Origin: Lycocorax pyrrhopterus obiensis
Lineage: Eukaryota > Chordata > Aves > Passeriformes > Paradisaeidae
Direction of reading: 5' to 3'
NCBI GenBank assembly: GCA_014706295.1
Contig: JACSVZ010000039.1
Coordinates: 2,418,001 to 2,482,000, forward strand
Length of the DNA stretch: 64,000 bases
Shown piece by piece: positions 53,859 to 64,000 of the stretch. The notes under the pieces are model-generated. The model was given only the letters and a program-made list of their open reading frames with translations. It did no database searches and was not told the DNA's origin. The position numbers and the translations under genes were made by a program. Positions within the stretch are counted from its first letter, which is position 1. Each line of letters opens with the position of its first letter.

Positions 53859-53926
53859 TTTTCCTTCCTTCCTTCCTTCCTTCCTTCCTTCCTTCCTTCC
53901 TTCCTTCCTTTCCTTCCTTCCTTCCT
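53859..53926. repeat. CCTT tetranucleotide microsatellite
   Basis: About 16-17 CCTT units form a pure pyrimidine run on the plus strand, with one interruption (CTTTCC) near 53910. Such tracts are length-variable and translate into spurious repetitive frames. Confidence 0.95.
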
Positions 53927-56671
53927 CTGTGATGCAACTATCTGGACTCTCAAAGAAGCAGTCTGGTGACATATGTCATATGTCTTGAAAGGTGCAAACC
54001 CTGCCACAGACCATTACCACTCTCTAACCTAGCAAAACAAGTCATGTGACTTGAAAAAAGAAAAGAGAAAAGAAAAGCAAAGACAACAAAAGGGAAGAGA
54101 AGACCAAAAACCAAAAACCATAGTCTATACTGAGAACTGCAGAACAGTTTAGAGTCCTAAACTGGAAATATAATACAAATAGAATAGAATAATAAATATT
54201 TTTTCAGATAGAAAGGTTTGTTTTCTTAGAAGACATGGATTTGCAAAATAATACTCCCCAAAATACCCAGAAGTTCTGACGAAAACATGCCAATCAAAAA
54301 TGTCAATGTTTATTGCAGATTTTATAGCTTAGAAGAGTTTCTACATGTGAAAAAAGATCCTTGGGATATTGCCTTCAAAATTGCTTGTTTTCAAGCAGAA
54401 GTGTGTAATTTGGTTAGCTTGCATGTCAGCAGTTCCTTCCAGCAGGCATGATAACAACCCACAGCAGACTTGAAGAAATCCTGCAAGGTCAGAATACAGA
54501 CACTTAGAAATTCATCAAGAAGATTTTTTTTTTCAGATTTCTAGTGTAGGAAACAAGTAAACATCTTTTTTTTGTTATTGTTGCTGTTGTTTGGACTTAT
54601 TTCTGGTTTCTTTTGGTATGGAGAAAATATTTTGTGAAAGTTTAGCTTGATCCCTAGAGTTAGCAAAATTCCTTTAAGACACAGTGATATCTAGTCTTAG
54701 TTAGGCATCTAGGGATGTACCTGAAAAAAGCTGGTGGCAGATGAAGTAACAAAATACATGAGGTGTAGCTCATTATGAGCTTTTCCTTTAAACTACAGTG
54801 ACCTTTATTATTTTCCAAACGTGGACTTCTGGCCATCTCCTCTCTCTCCATCTCTGCACATCTCTTCCACTTGTCCTACGGCAGCTCTGATTTTGAAAAT
54901 TCCTATCTAACTGTGGCCTGATCTTTGAAGCACTGAAATTTTTGGACATTAATATTTTAGAATCACCTAATTTTTTCTCTTCTGAAAATACATAGAAGCA
55001 CCTCAGTCTTCACTTGATTCAACTGGAACCATTTATATTTGTTTCTTTATACTAACAAGTAGATAGTGGAGATGTGCTTACCTTTACTCTCTATGGTCCA
55101 AATAATTTTAATAAAAGCCCGTGCAGAGTAGCAAGGAGAGAGCCAACCGCTTAAGGTGCTCTTGCCTCAGAGTTCAGAAGTATACTTCAGAACTGCTGAA
55201 CATCTCTAGGTGTTGCTCCTGGGCAGCAGAGCCATGTTGAGGCTTGAGGGAGTACTCTGACCACTGACTGCTGGGACAGGTTGGCAGCATCACTAATCTC
55301 ATGTACAGGACACAAGAGAAGGTATGGTCTGTGTGCTTCTGGAGAGTTTAAAAGGTTCCTTGTTTGGTGCCCTGGCTTGTTTGGCCCTCATATGAAGATG
55401 CCTATACACTTCATGTATTATTGAGATGGCCCAGTCCTATCATAGGAGTCTGGTTTCTGCTCTCGAAACAGGACTTAAAATTTTAGGGGCTAAAGCACAG
55501 AGTCTACTGTCATATAAAGTCTTTCTGAAGTTCTAGGAGAGATTTTATATTCCCTAAAGATCATTAGTTGTTCATTTGCATACAAATGCTCTTGCACCTG
55601 AAGTTGTATTCATAGCCTAAATGTAAGACTCAAAGCAAAATTATTGTAATTCATTGTAACTGAAGTAACATTCTTTCTAAATTAGACTGTTAATCACTAA
55701 ACTAATACATTCTGAAGGTGCATTTTAAAATAAAAAATTAATTTACTGCCCCCTTTCATAAAATTGTGAAGATATTTGGCCTTTTTCATGTGCTGGTTCA
55801 AATAATTTGGCAGCGTCTGTGATCCTCAAAGAATTTGAGTAAGATGTGCCCTCTGAGTTACTCAGGTGACATAACAAGAACTTACTCATAAGCTAGAGGC
55901 ACCACAGAAAGCAGCAGCAGATAAGAACTCTGACAGCATGTGCTTCCATTAGTGTATCAGAGGACAGGCTGGAAACCTTCAGTGGGAATTGTATGCTTGG
56001 GACTGCTCCTTTCTACTACTGTGTTCCTGTTGAATTCAGTGAGATTCATTCCTGTCATGAGGTAAACCATAAAGAGATGGAGGCAAGAGTGTCTAAGGTC
56101 CATAGGGCCCTCAAGAGCTCCTTGGATGAATAAAGACATTCAGTAGGAGCTGTCGGAACCATAGCACATCAGAAAAGAATACCTTCTTTTGCTTCTACAG
56201 GCGTGGTTAGGCACTTACACATGTTCTTAAATCTCATCCTCAAGCACACACTTCAAAAGTCTTAATCAGGAGAAAGGTGAAAAACGAGAAAGGAAGTGTT
56301 AAGAGGAATCTAGGTGATCTAGTGAGGCTGTAAGACAGGAACAATAGTGAGAGAATTTACAACAGATAAGCAGGAATCGTAAACATGGGGAATGAGATGA
56401 TAGTTCAGAACAGGGCTTTTTCCCACACTGCTTAAAGGGGTGATCTAACAGTATCCCTAGAGAAAGGCTGGAGGTAATCATTTAGTTTCAAAGTAGAATA
56501 AAATTAAAGCTGTGATATATCTAAAGCTATCTTGTTTTATGTATCCACATATATTATTGTCTGCAAGGAAACATAGGAGCCAAAAGTGTGTTTTAATATC
56601 CTTATAGGGCTGGGGAGAGGATGATTAAATAGGCCAGATTTACTAGGCAAGTATTTGCATGAGAAGCAAGA

Positions 56672-56894
56672 TGCACAAATATAGATATAAGGCAAATCCC
56701 AGGACCTTTTACCATGAGGATGGTCAGACACTGGCACAGGTGTCCGTATATGTTGTGGAATCTCTGTCCTTGGAGTTTTTCAAAGCTTAGCAGGCCTCAA
56801 GGAACCTGGCATAAATTTGATGAGAGCCATGCGTTGGACAGGTTGAAGTGGATGACCTCTAGAAGTTCTTTCCAATCTAAAATATTCCATGAGT
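56672..56894 (+). mobile_element. CR1 LINE 3' fragment, plus strand
   Basis: CR1 signatures present are GATATAAGG, ATGAGGATGGTCAGACACTG, TGTTGTGGAATCTCTGTCCT, GGACAGGTTGAAGTGGATGA and the tail CCAATCTAAAATATTCCATG. It is a diverged, 5'-truncated copy in the KCNQ5 upstream region. Confidence 0.85.
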
Positions 56895-59149
56895 CTAGAT
56901 GACCTTGGCAATGAATACTTTATGACCTACCCCGTGAAATAAAAACCCATTGATAAGTTTGACCTGGTCAATACTCTGAGGACACGTAAGCATCTGTCAC
57001 TGCTGATACCCTGCCCCTGCTGCAAAATCACAAACCTTACGTGCAGGGGGCAGAGGGCTGAAAGGATAGCAGTGGTATCTGCCTTCGATGTAATAGCTCC
57101 TCCAATTGCCTCTCTAAAAAGGAGAGAGGAGCAGTGAGAATGACAGGAGAATGAGCAGAGAGAGGCATCACAGCACAGTCCCATGTGAGTGCAACCCCGA
57201 AGAACAGCACAGGACCAGGTGCCTGCCCTCTCTCCGCCATGGGTCCCAACTCTCTGCAGCCCACTGACTTCCCATTCCTTTCTCCAGCCCTCCCTGCCAT
57301 AGCAAACATCCTTCCTTTTCTCATCTCTTTCTTTTCCTTGTGAGATGGTTTGAATTTGGCTGAAATTTTTGCAGCATGACTTTTCAGTATCAAGAGGTTA
57401 TGGATGATGATTTGTTGGAAACCTTATTATCCCCAAATAAAAAGGCAGCATTTAATTTTTTTTTTTTTTTATAAGGGACTAGTTATTTTAATTGCCCTAC
57501 CTAGTGGACCATTTAAAGAAAGCACTGAGAGCTCCCAGTCTGAATATCATGTTTTTTGTTAACATTTCCCTGCTAGGGTGTTGAAATTTCTAGCCCTTTT
57601 TGAAAATCCTGATCAAACTTTGCCTCTGGTTAATAGGACATTCCCATTAAATGCATTTATGTTGTTTTATTTAAAGAGGGGTCAACTCCTGCCTCTATTT
57701 TGTTATTCTGCCTGAAGATTTTTATTCTGCAGAGAGGTTCATTGGTTCCAACTAATGAGAAGAAGAAAACAACCAGCTCAAGTTGATGATACCATAAATG
57801 TTTGGAATGAAAACTAAACATTATTATTAGCAACTTTCAGCAGGGTTTAAAGTGCTGAAACTTAACCTTGTCATGTGGATCCCTACCACTTAACTTTAAT
57901 GAGTAACCAGTAGCAGGAGAGTTTCCTATATCGTGTGAGCAGTAGCTGCTGAAGAGAGATATGACATATTATCTAGATTGGTTTATAGAAGCAGCTATCC
58001 TATCACTGCAATAAAGAGGGAAACTAGAAATTTAAGCCATTATCTTCTAAAAGGTTCACTATAAAACTATGGTTCTAAAATGGCTTTTATGGCTTAAAGA
58101 TCATGTACTAGAAGCAAAACTTGTACATATTTCAAAAAGAAATGATGGCCTAAGTGATAAACATGGGTGGTAAGTAAAACCAACAAGCTGCCTTTATAAC
58201 TCAGTTCGAAATGGCTATCATAATTATTCTATCTTCTTTATGTTAGATCCTGATAGCAAACCTTTTGTTGTTTTTTTTCTTTTTTTTTTCTTTTTTAAAA
58301 TGTTTCACAGAGCATTTGGAGCAGGATGGAGAAATAGTTGAAAGCTTAGAGATGAGTGTTTTGGAACATTCTGCAGAGCACCCTGTCTGGGGCCATAAAC
58401 ACACGATTCAGTTGTAACCTAAAATATCTTATTGAAGTTGTTCTTTCCATTCACTGTCTCTTTCCATATTTAAATCCATACAGATAAGGATACCTCTCTG
58501 TTTCCAGAGGGAATCTGTACACTTGAGTAGAGTAATAGTGGAGGCAGTTTCCTGCTGTAACAAATGGGCTTCAGAAAGTAATAAACATTTTATTGCTTAT
58601 TTCTGCTCAACTGACAAGGAATTACTGATTTTATTTTCTAAAGAGGGGAGCATGTGAAATACAGATGACAATTTTGGAAGACCAGTGTTGCTTTAGACCC
58701 CAAGTAATATTGATTAGGATATTATTCCGTGTTACGAAACAAACAGGTTTTCTTTCCTTCCTATGGTATGTGACAATATTTTTTGTACGTTGCTTTTGGT
58801 TGAGGAGCCTTATTGAACGCATTTTGGGTTCATGATCCCAAATGGAATAATGATTTCCAGCGTGTAACCTTACCTTCTCTTGCATAATTATTTGCTGCCC
58901 ACTGAAGCAGCACATTCTCTTCCTAAAGCACGTCCTTGAAATCAATGTGCTTTTTGAAAGGGAAAAAAAATACAGTAAAACACACATTGTGGAGATGCTC
59001 CACAACCGTGAAGATACTAAACATTTCATTTCACTTAAGACATCCCAACCATCTGCTTTAGAAAGCTGGAGCTGGTAAACTGAGAAGCTTTGGGGAGGGA
59101 AAGGAAAGAAAACCAGTGGCCCTAAATCTATCTGTGTTTGACACCGTCC
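56895..59149. other. Intergenic sequence between CR1 and distal GC island
   Basis: No gene or family repeat is identified. Poly-T rich runs lie at about 57459-57471 and 58270-58297. A 118-codon minus-strand frame (57037-57393) has no recognised domain. Confidence 0.6.
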
Positions 59150-59590
59150 TTAGCGCTGTGATGCTGATGGGTGAGCACTCGCAACCGAGCGCAGGGCAGG
59201 AAGCATCCTCCGCATCCTCCGCATCCTCCGCATCCTCCGCACCCTCTGCACCCTCCGCATCCTCCGCACCCTCAGCATCCTCCGCACCCTCCGCATCCTC
59301 CGCATCCTCCGCAACGCCCAGCGCCGGTGGTGCCGCGATCCGTCGGAGTCTGTCGCGGGGGCGGCCTCGGGGGCCCGGGGGTCTGCCGGGGGCCGGGACC
59401 GCCAGTAGCTCGGTGCCCTCAGCAGGTGGCAGTGGCGTCCCGCGGCGGGCCGGGTGCGCGGACCCCCTCGGCTCCCGCCCCGCGGGGCTCCGCGGCGCGC
59501 AAAGGCTGCTGCGGGGTCCGGGGAGCGGCAGCGCCGGCGGAGAGCAGGACACGTCCTTCTTCCCCGCTCACCCCCGCCGGCAGCGTGGAT
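59150..59590. other. Distal CpG-rich island, about 10.7 kb upstream of KCNQ5
   Basis: A sharply bounded GC- and CpG-rich block of about 440 bp is embedded in AT-rich DNA. Its left part is the 9-bp minisatellite, and its right part is non-repetitive with many CGs (about 59310-59580). It could be a promoter or first exon of an unannotated transcript, or a CpG island generated by the repeat itself. A donor-like ATGG|GTGAGC occurs on the plus strand at 59167-59176. Open frames on both strands (up to 219 codons) follow from low stop frequency and repeat structure. Confidence 0.75.
59203..59310. repeat. 9-bp minisatellite, 12 units of GCATCCTCC
   Basis: Twelve head-to-tail 9-mers fill 108 bp exactly. 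Seven are GCATCCTCC, and the others are variants with GCACCCTCC, GCACCCTCT or GCACCCTCA. Because nine is divisible by three, all six frames stay open and give repeats such as Ser-Ser-Ala. The array is pyrimidine-biased on the plus strand. Confidence 0.95.
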
Positions 59591-60173
59591 CTCATAATAA
59601 ATGTGAAGTAATTCCTGAAAGGAATTTCGAAGAAAAATTGATGCAATCAGAAGAAAACTAAAAAACCCCAACCCCCCAAAAATAACCCATCCACGAAAAT
59701 TTCCACAAGTCCCACAAAACAAATCAAAATATGGCTCTCCTGTCCATTCAGTCTTTTCACCACCGTGTCTGTGACTGGTTTTATGTGTAAATGATGGTAA
59801 AAACATCATTGTAAAAAGCAGGGGTTTTAGTTAAATTTGGTCAAAATGAATTTAATGCTGCTGTGGTTAAATACTTCTGTGGCTGCTTACACAATGATTT
59901 ACAAACGTTGCTAGTCTTCAGCTACCCCCTGAAGGGAGGCAATATGTAAAGAAGTATCCATGTAAAAGTATGCTGAAACAATTACATTTCAGACAGGGAG
60001 ATCCTTCTTTATTTAAAGTTCCGAAATATTAATCACATGAACGTGTCGAGTCTATAAAAGCACAATGAAAGGTGTCTGTGTTTGTTTTCTATTTCTTTTT
60101 GACGTATTCCATATAGTTCTGCAATATCATTTTGTATGGTATCTTAAGTGTTTTAAAGTAGTCTTAAGTTAAA
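59591..60173. other. AT-rich sequence between island and pyrimidine tract
   Basis: No gene is seen. A TATAAAAG motif occurs at 60053-60060 on the plus strand, but nothing downstream supports a promoter. Confidence 0.5.
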
Positions 60174-60416
60174 CTTCTTTTCTTTCTTTTCTCTTTTCTT
60201 TTCTTTTCTTTTCTTTTCTTTTCTTTTCTTTTCTTTTCTTTTCTTTTCTCTTCTCTTCTCTTCTCTTCTCTTCTCTTCTCTTTTCTTTTCTTTTCTTTTC
60301 TTTTCTTTTCTTTTCTTTTCTTTTCTTTTCTTTTCTTTTCTTTTCTTTTCTCTTTTCTCTTTTCTCTTTTCTCTTTTCTCTTTTCTCTTTTCTCTTTTCT
60401 CTTTTCTCTTTTCTCT
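60174..60416. repeat. 243-bp uninterrupted pyrimidine tract, composite microsatellite
   Basis: Every base from 60174 to 60416 on the plus strand is C or T. It is ordered in blocks: CTTTT units (about 60190-60246), TTCTC units (about 60246-60280), TTTTC units (about 60281-60350) and a 7-mer CTTTTCT array (about 60350-60416). Long homopurine/homopyrimidine mirror repeats of this type can form triplex H-DNA. Confidence 0.95.
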
Positions 60417-63159
60417 ACCACTAGGGATTACATATTAAAAGATTAGGGTTTGTAGGAACAATTGCTGAATGGAGTTTATTGAAGTAGTACTCATCTACAT
60501 AAGGGTAGTTGAGACGCTTATCCAGACTGTGTTCCCCACTGTGCCTGTGCTAGCTTCAGTGGAATGACATCGGTAATGAATACCATTCATTATTTTTGGT
60601 TATTTTAGGGGTTTTTATAACACATATGGTTCTCTAGTTGAGATAGAATAAGGCAAGAGTAATGGAGTGTTGTATTTTGTTGGTTATATTTATTTGGTAG
60701 CACCTGTTTATAAATGATGAAAATATCTATTTTTATCTATTTGGCTCATTTGCATATACTGTCTGACAGTTTTCTGCTTATTTTCAGAAGCTGTGTATCC
60801 TCTACTCAAAACTGTGGCATTTTTGGGCAGTCATCTGCTGGCTAGTAAATAATTTCAAGTGGGACTCAATTTTTTAAAAGAAATGATACGTCTTGTGATT
60901 TTGGGCTTCAGGCAACTAGGAAACAATACATATTTTATGGGGGAAAGAACAAGCTTTTCTTTATTGGCAAGAGCTTCAGAAGCCTATCTCTGGAATCCAC
61001 AGAGGCATATTGATTGACAGTTCCTCTTCACCTGTTCACTGATGATGATTCATACCAAGATAGAAGAGGAAGTAAGCGGGAAGCAGAGAAAGGAAGGAGG
61101 TGCAGTTTTGGTAGTTCTGTGTATCCCTCTGAGGTTCTGTGCATTCCATCAGAGAGGACCTGCTGTTGCAATGGTTTCCATGGCTGCACTGCTCTGTTTG
61201 CCTTCTGCAGCATTCACTAACACCTAACTTTCCTGTATTGTTCTAATTGCTTCCCACTGGAGAATATTTCCAGGCTTTTGCTTTTTTAACGTCAGGTTCT
61301 ATCCCTGACTTTAAGTCTTCTCAAACTGATTACTGCAATATTTTTCCATTAAAATGTATGATATGATGGAAGAGGCTGGTACAAAGGCAGTAGAGTAGCA
61401 GAAGTCTGACTGGTGTTAGGCAGTGGAAATGCAAATTCCTACACATTTTCCATGTTACACTTTCCAGCTGTCAAACTATTGTACTAGATCAGATGTTTGC
61501 AATTAGTTAAAATGAAATCTTCAGCTTAAAGATTTCTTGAAAAACATGTGACTGTAGGTAAACAAACTTAAATTATTAATTTAATATTTACATGCAGTTG
61601 TTCTGCCAGAATAATATAAGGTAGACCAAGCATATATACTTATTGTTATTTTAAATGCAGCCTTACCTTACAAACTTCTACCACTAACAAATCTGAAATA
61701 CGTTCCTCCAAGATTTTTTCTTTCAATTGTCTGTGTAACTGTGGGCACCTATATTACTTATTCCAATGATCAGAATCTGCTTCTGCTTTGGGACTAATAT
61801 TAAAAAAAAAGATGGAGAAGGTCTGGAAGACTGTGTTTCCCTAAGGATCATGGGTTTTGTGAATCCTAGTGATTTCAGTGTCTTGTCACAGAGCTCTGAC
61901 AAAATAAAATGCTTAATAGCAGATCTAATTTTTTTTTCACATAAAATAAATATTCCCATATCACTCCTGTGATTGGTACAAGTTGTATCTCTACCACACT
62001 GTAACACCTTTAAATTTGTTTTATTCTTGATTTAAATTCTGAAAAGTTCTATGACTCTATTTACAAGTGGTATAATGGTGTTGCATAGCAATTGTTGGGG
62101 TTTTTTTCTAATTTAAATAGAGAATTTCATGGTATTTATTGATCCCTAAGCTGTCCTTCATTTCTGCAGAAAAGAAGCTCCAAAATCTTCCGCTTCCCAC
62201 CCCTAACTTTGCTCAGTTATTCAGAGACTACAAACTCTTTCTAAGGAGACAGAAAGGCAAAGATAACACCTTCAGGAGACACCTGGAAAGGATCTTAACT
62301 ATGAGCGTCCCACCAAGTTCCCTGATTTTCTGTAGGTATGTTACTAAAAGGGTTCAGCATCTGCCATGTTGTCATTTAGCACATTTCTATCCACTTTGTT
62401 CCAGACGGCTTTGTCTGAGTAAAGTTGAGTTTGATACTCACTTCAGACATTTTGTTCCCTCTTAGCGGCATGCAGAATGGGGCTTGACTAAGCATTCTCC
62501 CTATGACATGAGAGCATTGGGTTTGTGGCAGGATCCCTAGAGAGATTTGCCTGAAGGAAGACTTTCTGTAAAGGATTTTTAAGAACAATTTAGGATGTAG
62601 GGTTTAAAAAATAAACAAAGGAAAGGTTTATACAGATATTAAATAATTTTTCTAGAGGGGCTGTGAGCCTTCTGACATTTTTTTATCAGAGAAGCATTTG
62701 TCTGAGTTAGTAATTCAGCATGCTGAGGAATAGAGTATTTGGGATTTCTATTTCAGCTTTGTTGAAAATTCTGCATTTTAAGTACTCTAGTTAATTGTTC
62801 AATTGGAAGTTATTAGGCAATATAGTGCATTACAGGAGAGAACCCCAAAATTCGCAACTCCCCTTTTCTAAGCTAGTGGGGAGCAGGACATAAAAGAAAC
62901 TCAGATCTTGGCCAGAACTGTGTTAGGGTCTCAACTTTAAAATTAAAGTACTTGTATGGAATGAGGTAAGAGAGAGAAATAATTGTGGGTTTAGAAAAAG
63001 GTAAGATGTTATGAGAAAGCATCAAAATTAAGGCTGTTTTCTAATTTGACTGCTGCTGATTTATCTTGGATGTCTAGTGTATGAAGGACTGTACAACAAA
63101 TCCATTAGTTTGCTAGGAGCTCAGTGTTTTCTTACCAGCATAGCCAGCAGTCTCCCCAG
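60417..63159. other. Unique AT-rich intergenic sequence
   Basis: No exon, RNA gene or recognisable transposon is seen. Open frames are no longer than about 108 codons and resemble no known family. Confidence 0.6.
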
Positions 63160-63262
63160 GCAGATTTGGAGAAATTACACAGCATGTCTGTGCCTCAGTT
63201 TCCCAACTGTGAAATTGGAGTAATAATTTGTTACTTGAGCGGATGATAAATGAGATCCCCAT
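63160..63262 (+). mobile_element. Ancient MIR-like SINE relic (or L2-type tail)
   Basis: The core CTGTGCCTCAGTTTCCC (63188-63204), followed by an ACTGTGAAATTGGAGTAATAAT-type block and GATAAATGAGAT, matches the conserved 3' half of MIR elements known across amniotes (family knowledge, from memory). The upstream part, GGAGAAATTACACAGCATG, fits the preceding MIR segment. Such copies are very old in birds and sometimes lie in conserved noncoding DNA. Confidence 0.72.
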
Positions 63263-64000
63263 CAATTTTTGGCAGTTTGCTGCTATCATCCTTAAGGTGA
63301 TTTAACAGCCCAGCATTATATACATCTACTCTTTCTTCCTGTTCAAGAAGAACACAGTTTGCTTATCTCTTCAGTCATCTACCACAGATGGAGAGGACTG
63401 TGCTCACAGCCAGGATAACTCTGACGTGAGAGGGTGTTAGTTAGTGAGATGTTTTTTATATTTTTCATTGTGTAAAATACATCTATTTTAATGCATGACT
63501 AAGAGTAAAAAAAATTATTACCACAAGGTAAATCAATTAAATGTTCTTCTTATAACAAATACGCATTTCTAATGGAAAATTTTGTAGTTTGTTGGTATAT
63601 TGCCCTACAGTACTAACAAACATCTGTTATTAAACACAACCAATCAAATCTGACTCAGTCACCCTGTAGATAATTTTCAAATGCCTTAAAAATTTTAATT
63701 ATGTAGCAGCTGAACACCACTTAAAAAAAACCAAACAAAAACTAGCCCTGAGTTGAAGCAAACAAATAGAAATAGCAATATGAAAAAGAGGGTTTAAACC
63801 CATATCAAACCCAAGGCACATTGCTGGTTTATTGCAAATATTAGTCTGAAGTACAATCTTCTGAGTGTGTGTCCACCTAAGTGATATTCCTCTCTCTCTC
63901 CTCCAGGGGATGTTGAAATTCCTTTTCCCACTCCACCAAAGTAATTTATCTACTTATTGACTAGTTCAATACAATATTAGAAAGATTGCAAGTGCCTTGT
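63263..64000. other. Unique AT-rich intergenic sequence to window end
   Basis: Nothing specific is recognised beyond short A-rich runs, for example near 63721-63740. Confidence 0.55.

Larger units (their letters stand above)
49831..56671. other. KCNQ5 5' flanking / intergenic sequence
   Basis: Composition returns to AT-rich and no coding exon is supported. It holds a 9-bp perfect hairpin (51191-51212), the CCTT microsatellite (53859-53926), a 12-bp palindrome TGACATATGTCA (53967-53978) and a purine-rich stretch (54050-54105). Any exons of a divergent noncoding RNA would lie here but cannot be recognised from sequence alone. Confidence 0.6.

Noticed and set aside
53694..54007. Repetitive coding frames over the CCTT tract
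   Set aside because: Lys/Glu/Arg/Gly or Ser/Phe/Leu/Pro peptides are direct translations of the microsatellite.
57037..57393. 118-codon minus-strand frame as a gene or retroelement piece
   Set aside because: No recognisable domain, splice context or transposon signature; length is within chance for a locally GC-richer stretch.
59116..59809. Open frames of 146-219 codons on both strands at the distal island
   Set aside because: They owe their length to the 9-bp minisatellite, which keeps every frame open, and to high GC. No protein family is visible outside the repeat.
60053..60060. TATAAAAG as a TATA box
   Set aside because: An isolated motif in AT-rich DNA, with no island, initiator context or gene downstream.
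60164..60421. 85-codon Lys/Glu/Arg frame on the minus strand
   Set aside because: Translation of the homopurine strand of the simple repeat.

Overview
This is vertebrate nuclear DNA, almost certainly from a bird. The background is AT-rich and repeat-poor. Its interspersed repeats are mostly 3' fragments of CR1 LINEs with avian-type ends (GGTTGGAAGGGACCTT and ATTCTATG repeats). One dense CpG island carries a recognisable vertebrate coding exon. I cannot name the species.

The only protein-coding exon I can support is coding exon 1 of KCNQ5 (Kv7.5, a voltage-gated M-type potassium channel subunit), on the minus strand at 48118-48473. It encodes the cytoplasmic N-terminus up to the start of membrane segment S1. 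It ends in a consensus GTGAGT donor (48112-48117), after two bases of a Val codon. Because the gene runs leftward, positions 1-48117 are the 5' part of its intron 1, and exon 2 is not in the window. The promoter and 5'UTR lie in a CpG island of about 2.5 kb (about 47270-49830). Sequence to the right, 49831-64000, is 5' flanking or intergenic.

Layout: 1-47269 is AT-rich intron 1 with five CR1 fragments (about 8.15, 24.9, 27.4, 38.3 and 43.0 kb), a few simple repeats and one unexplained long open frame (30.5-31.3 kb). 47270-49830 is the CpG island with exon 1, a G-quadruplex-type GGGAC tandem beside the splice donor, and a strong plus-strand splice-donor motif that may mark a divergent transcript. 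49831-59149 is flanking DNA with a CCTT microsatellite and one CR1 fragment. About 59150-59590 is a second, isolated GC-rich island containing a 12-copy 9-bp minisatellite. 60174-60416 is a 243-bp uninterrupted pyrimidine tract. About 63.2 kb holds an ancient MIR-like SINE relic.

I found no tRNA, rRNA, CRISPR array, DNA transposon or complete retroelement, and no wholly new biological system. The most interesting items are regulatory: an out-of-frame AUG five bases upstream of the KCNQ5 start, the donor-proximal G-quadruplex motif, the possible divergent transcript and the distal island with its minisatellite.
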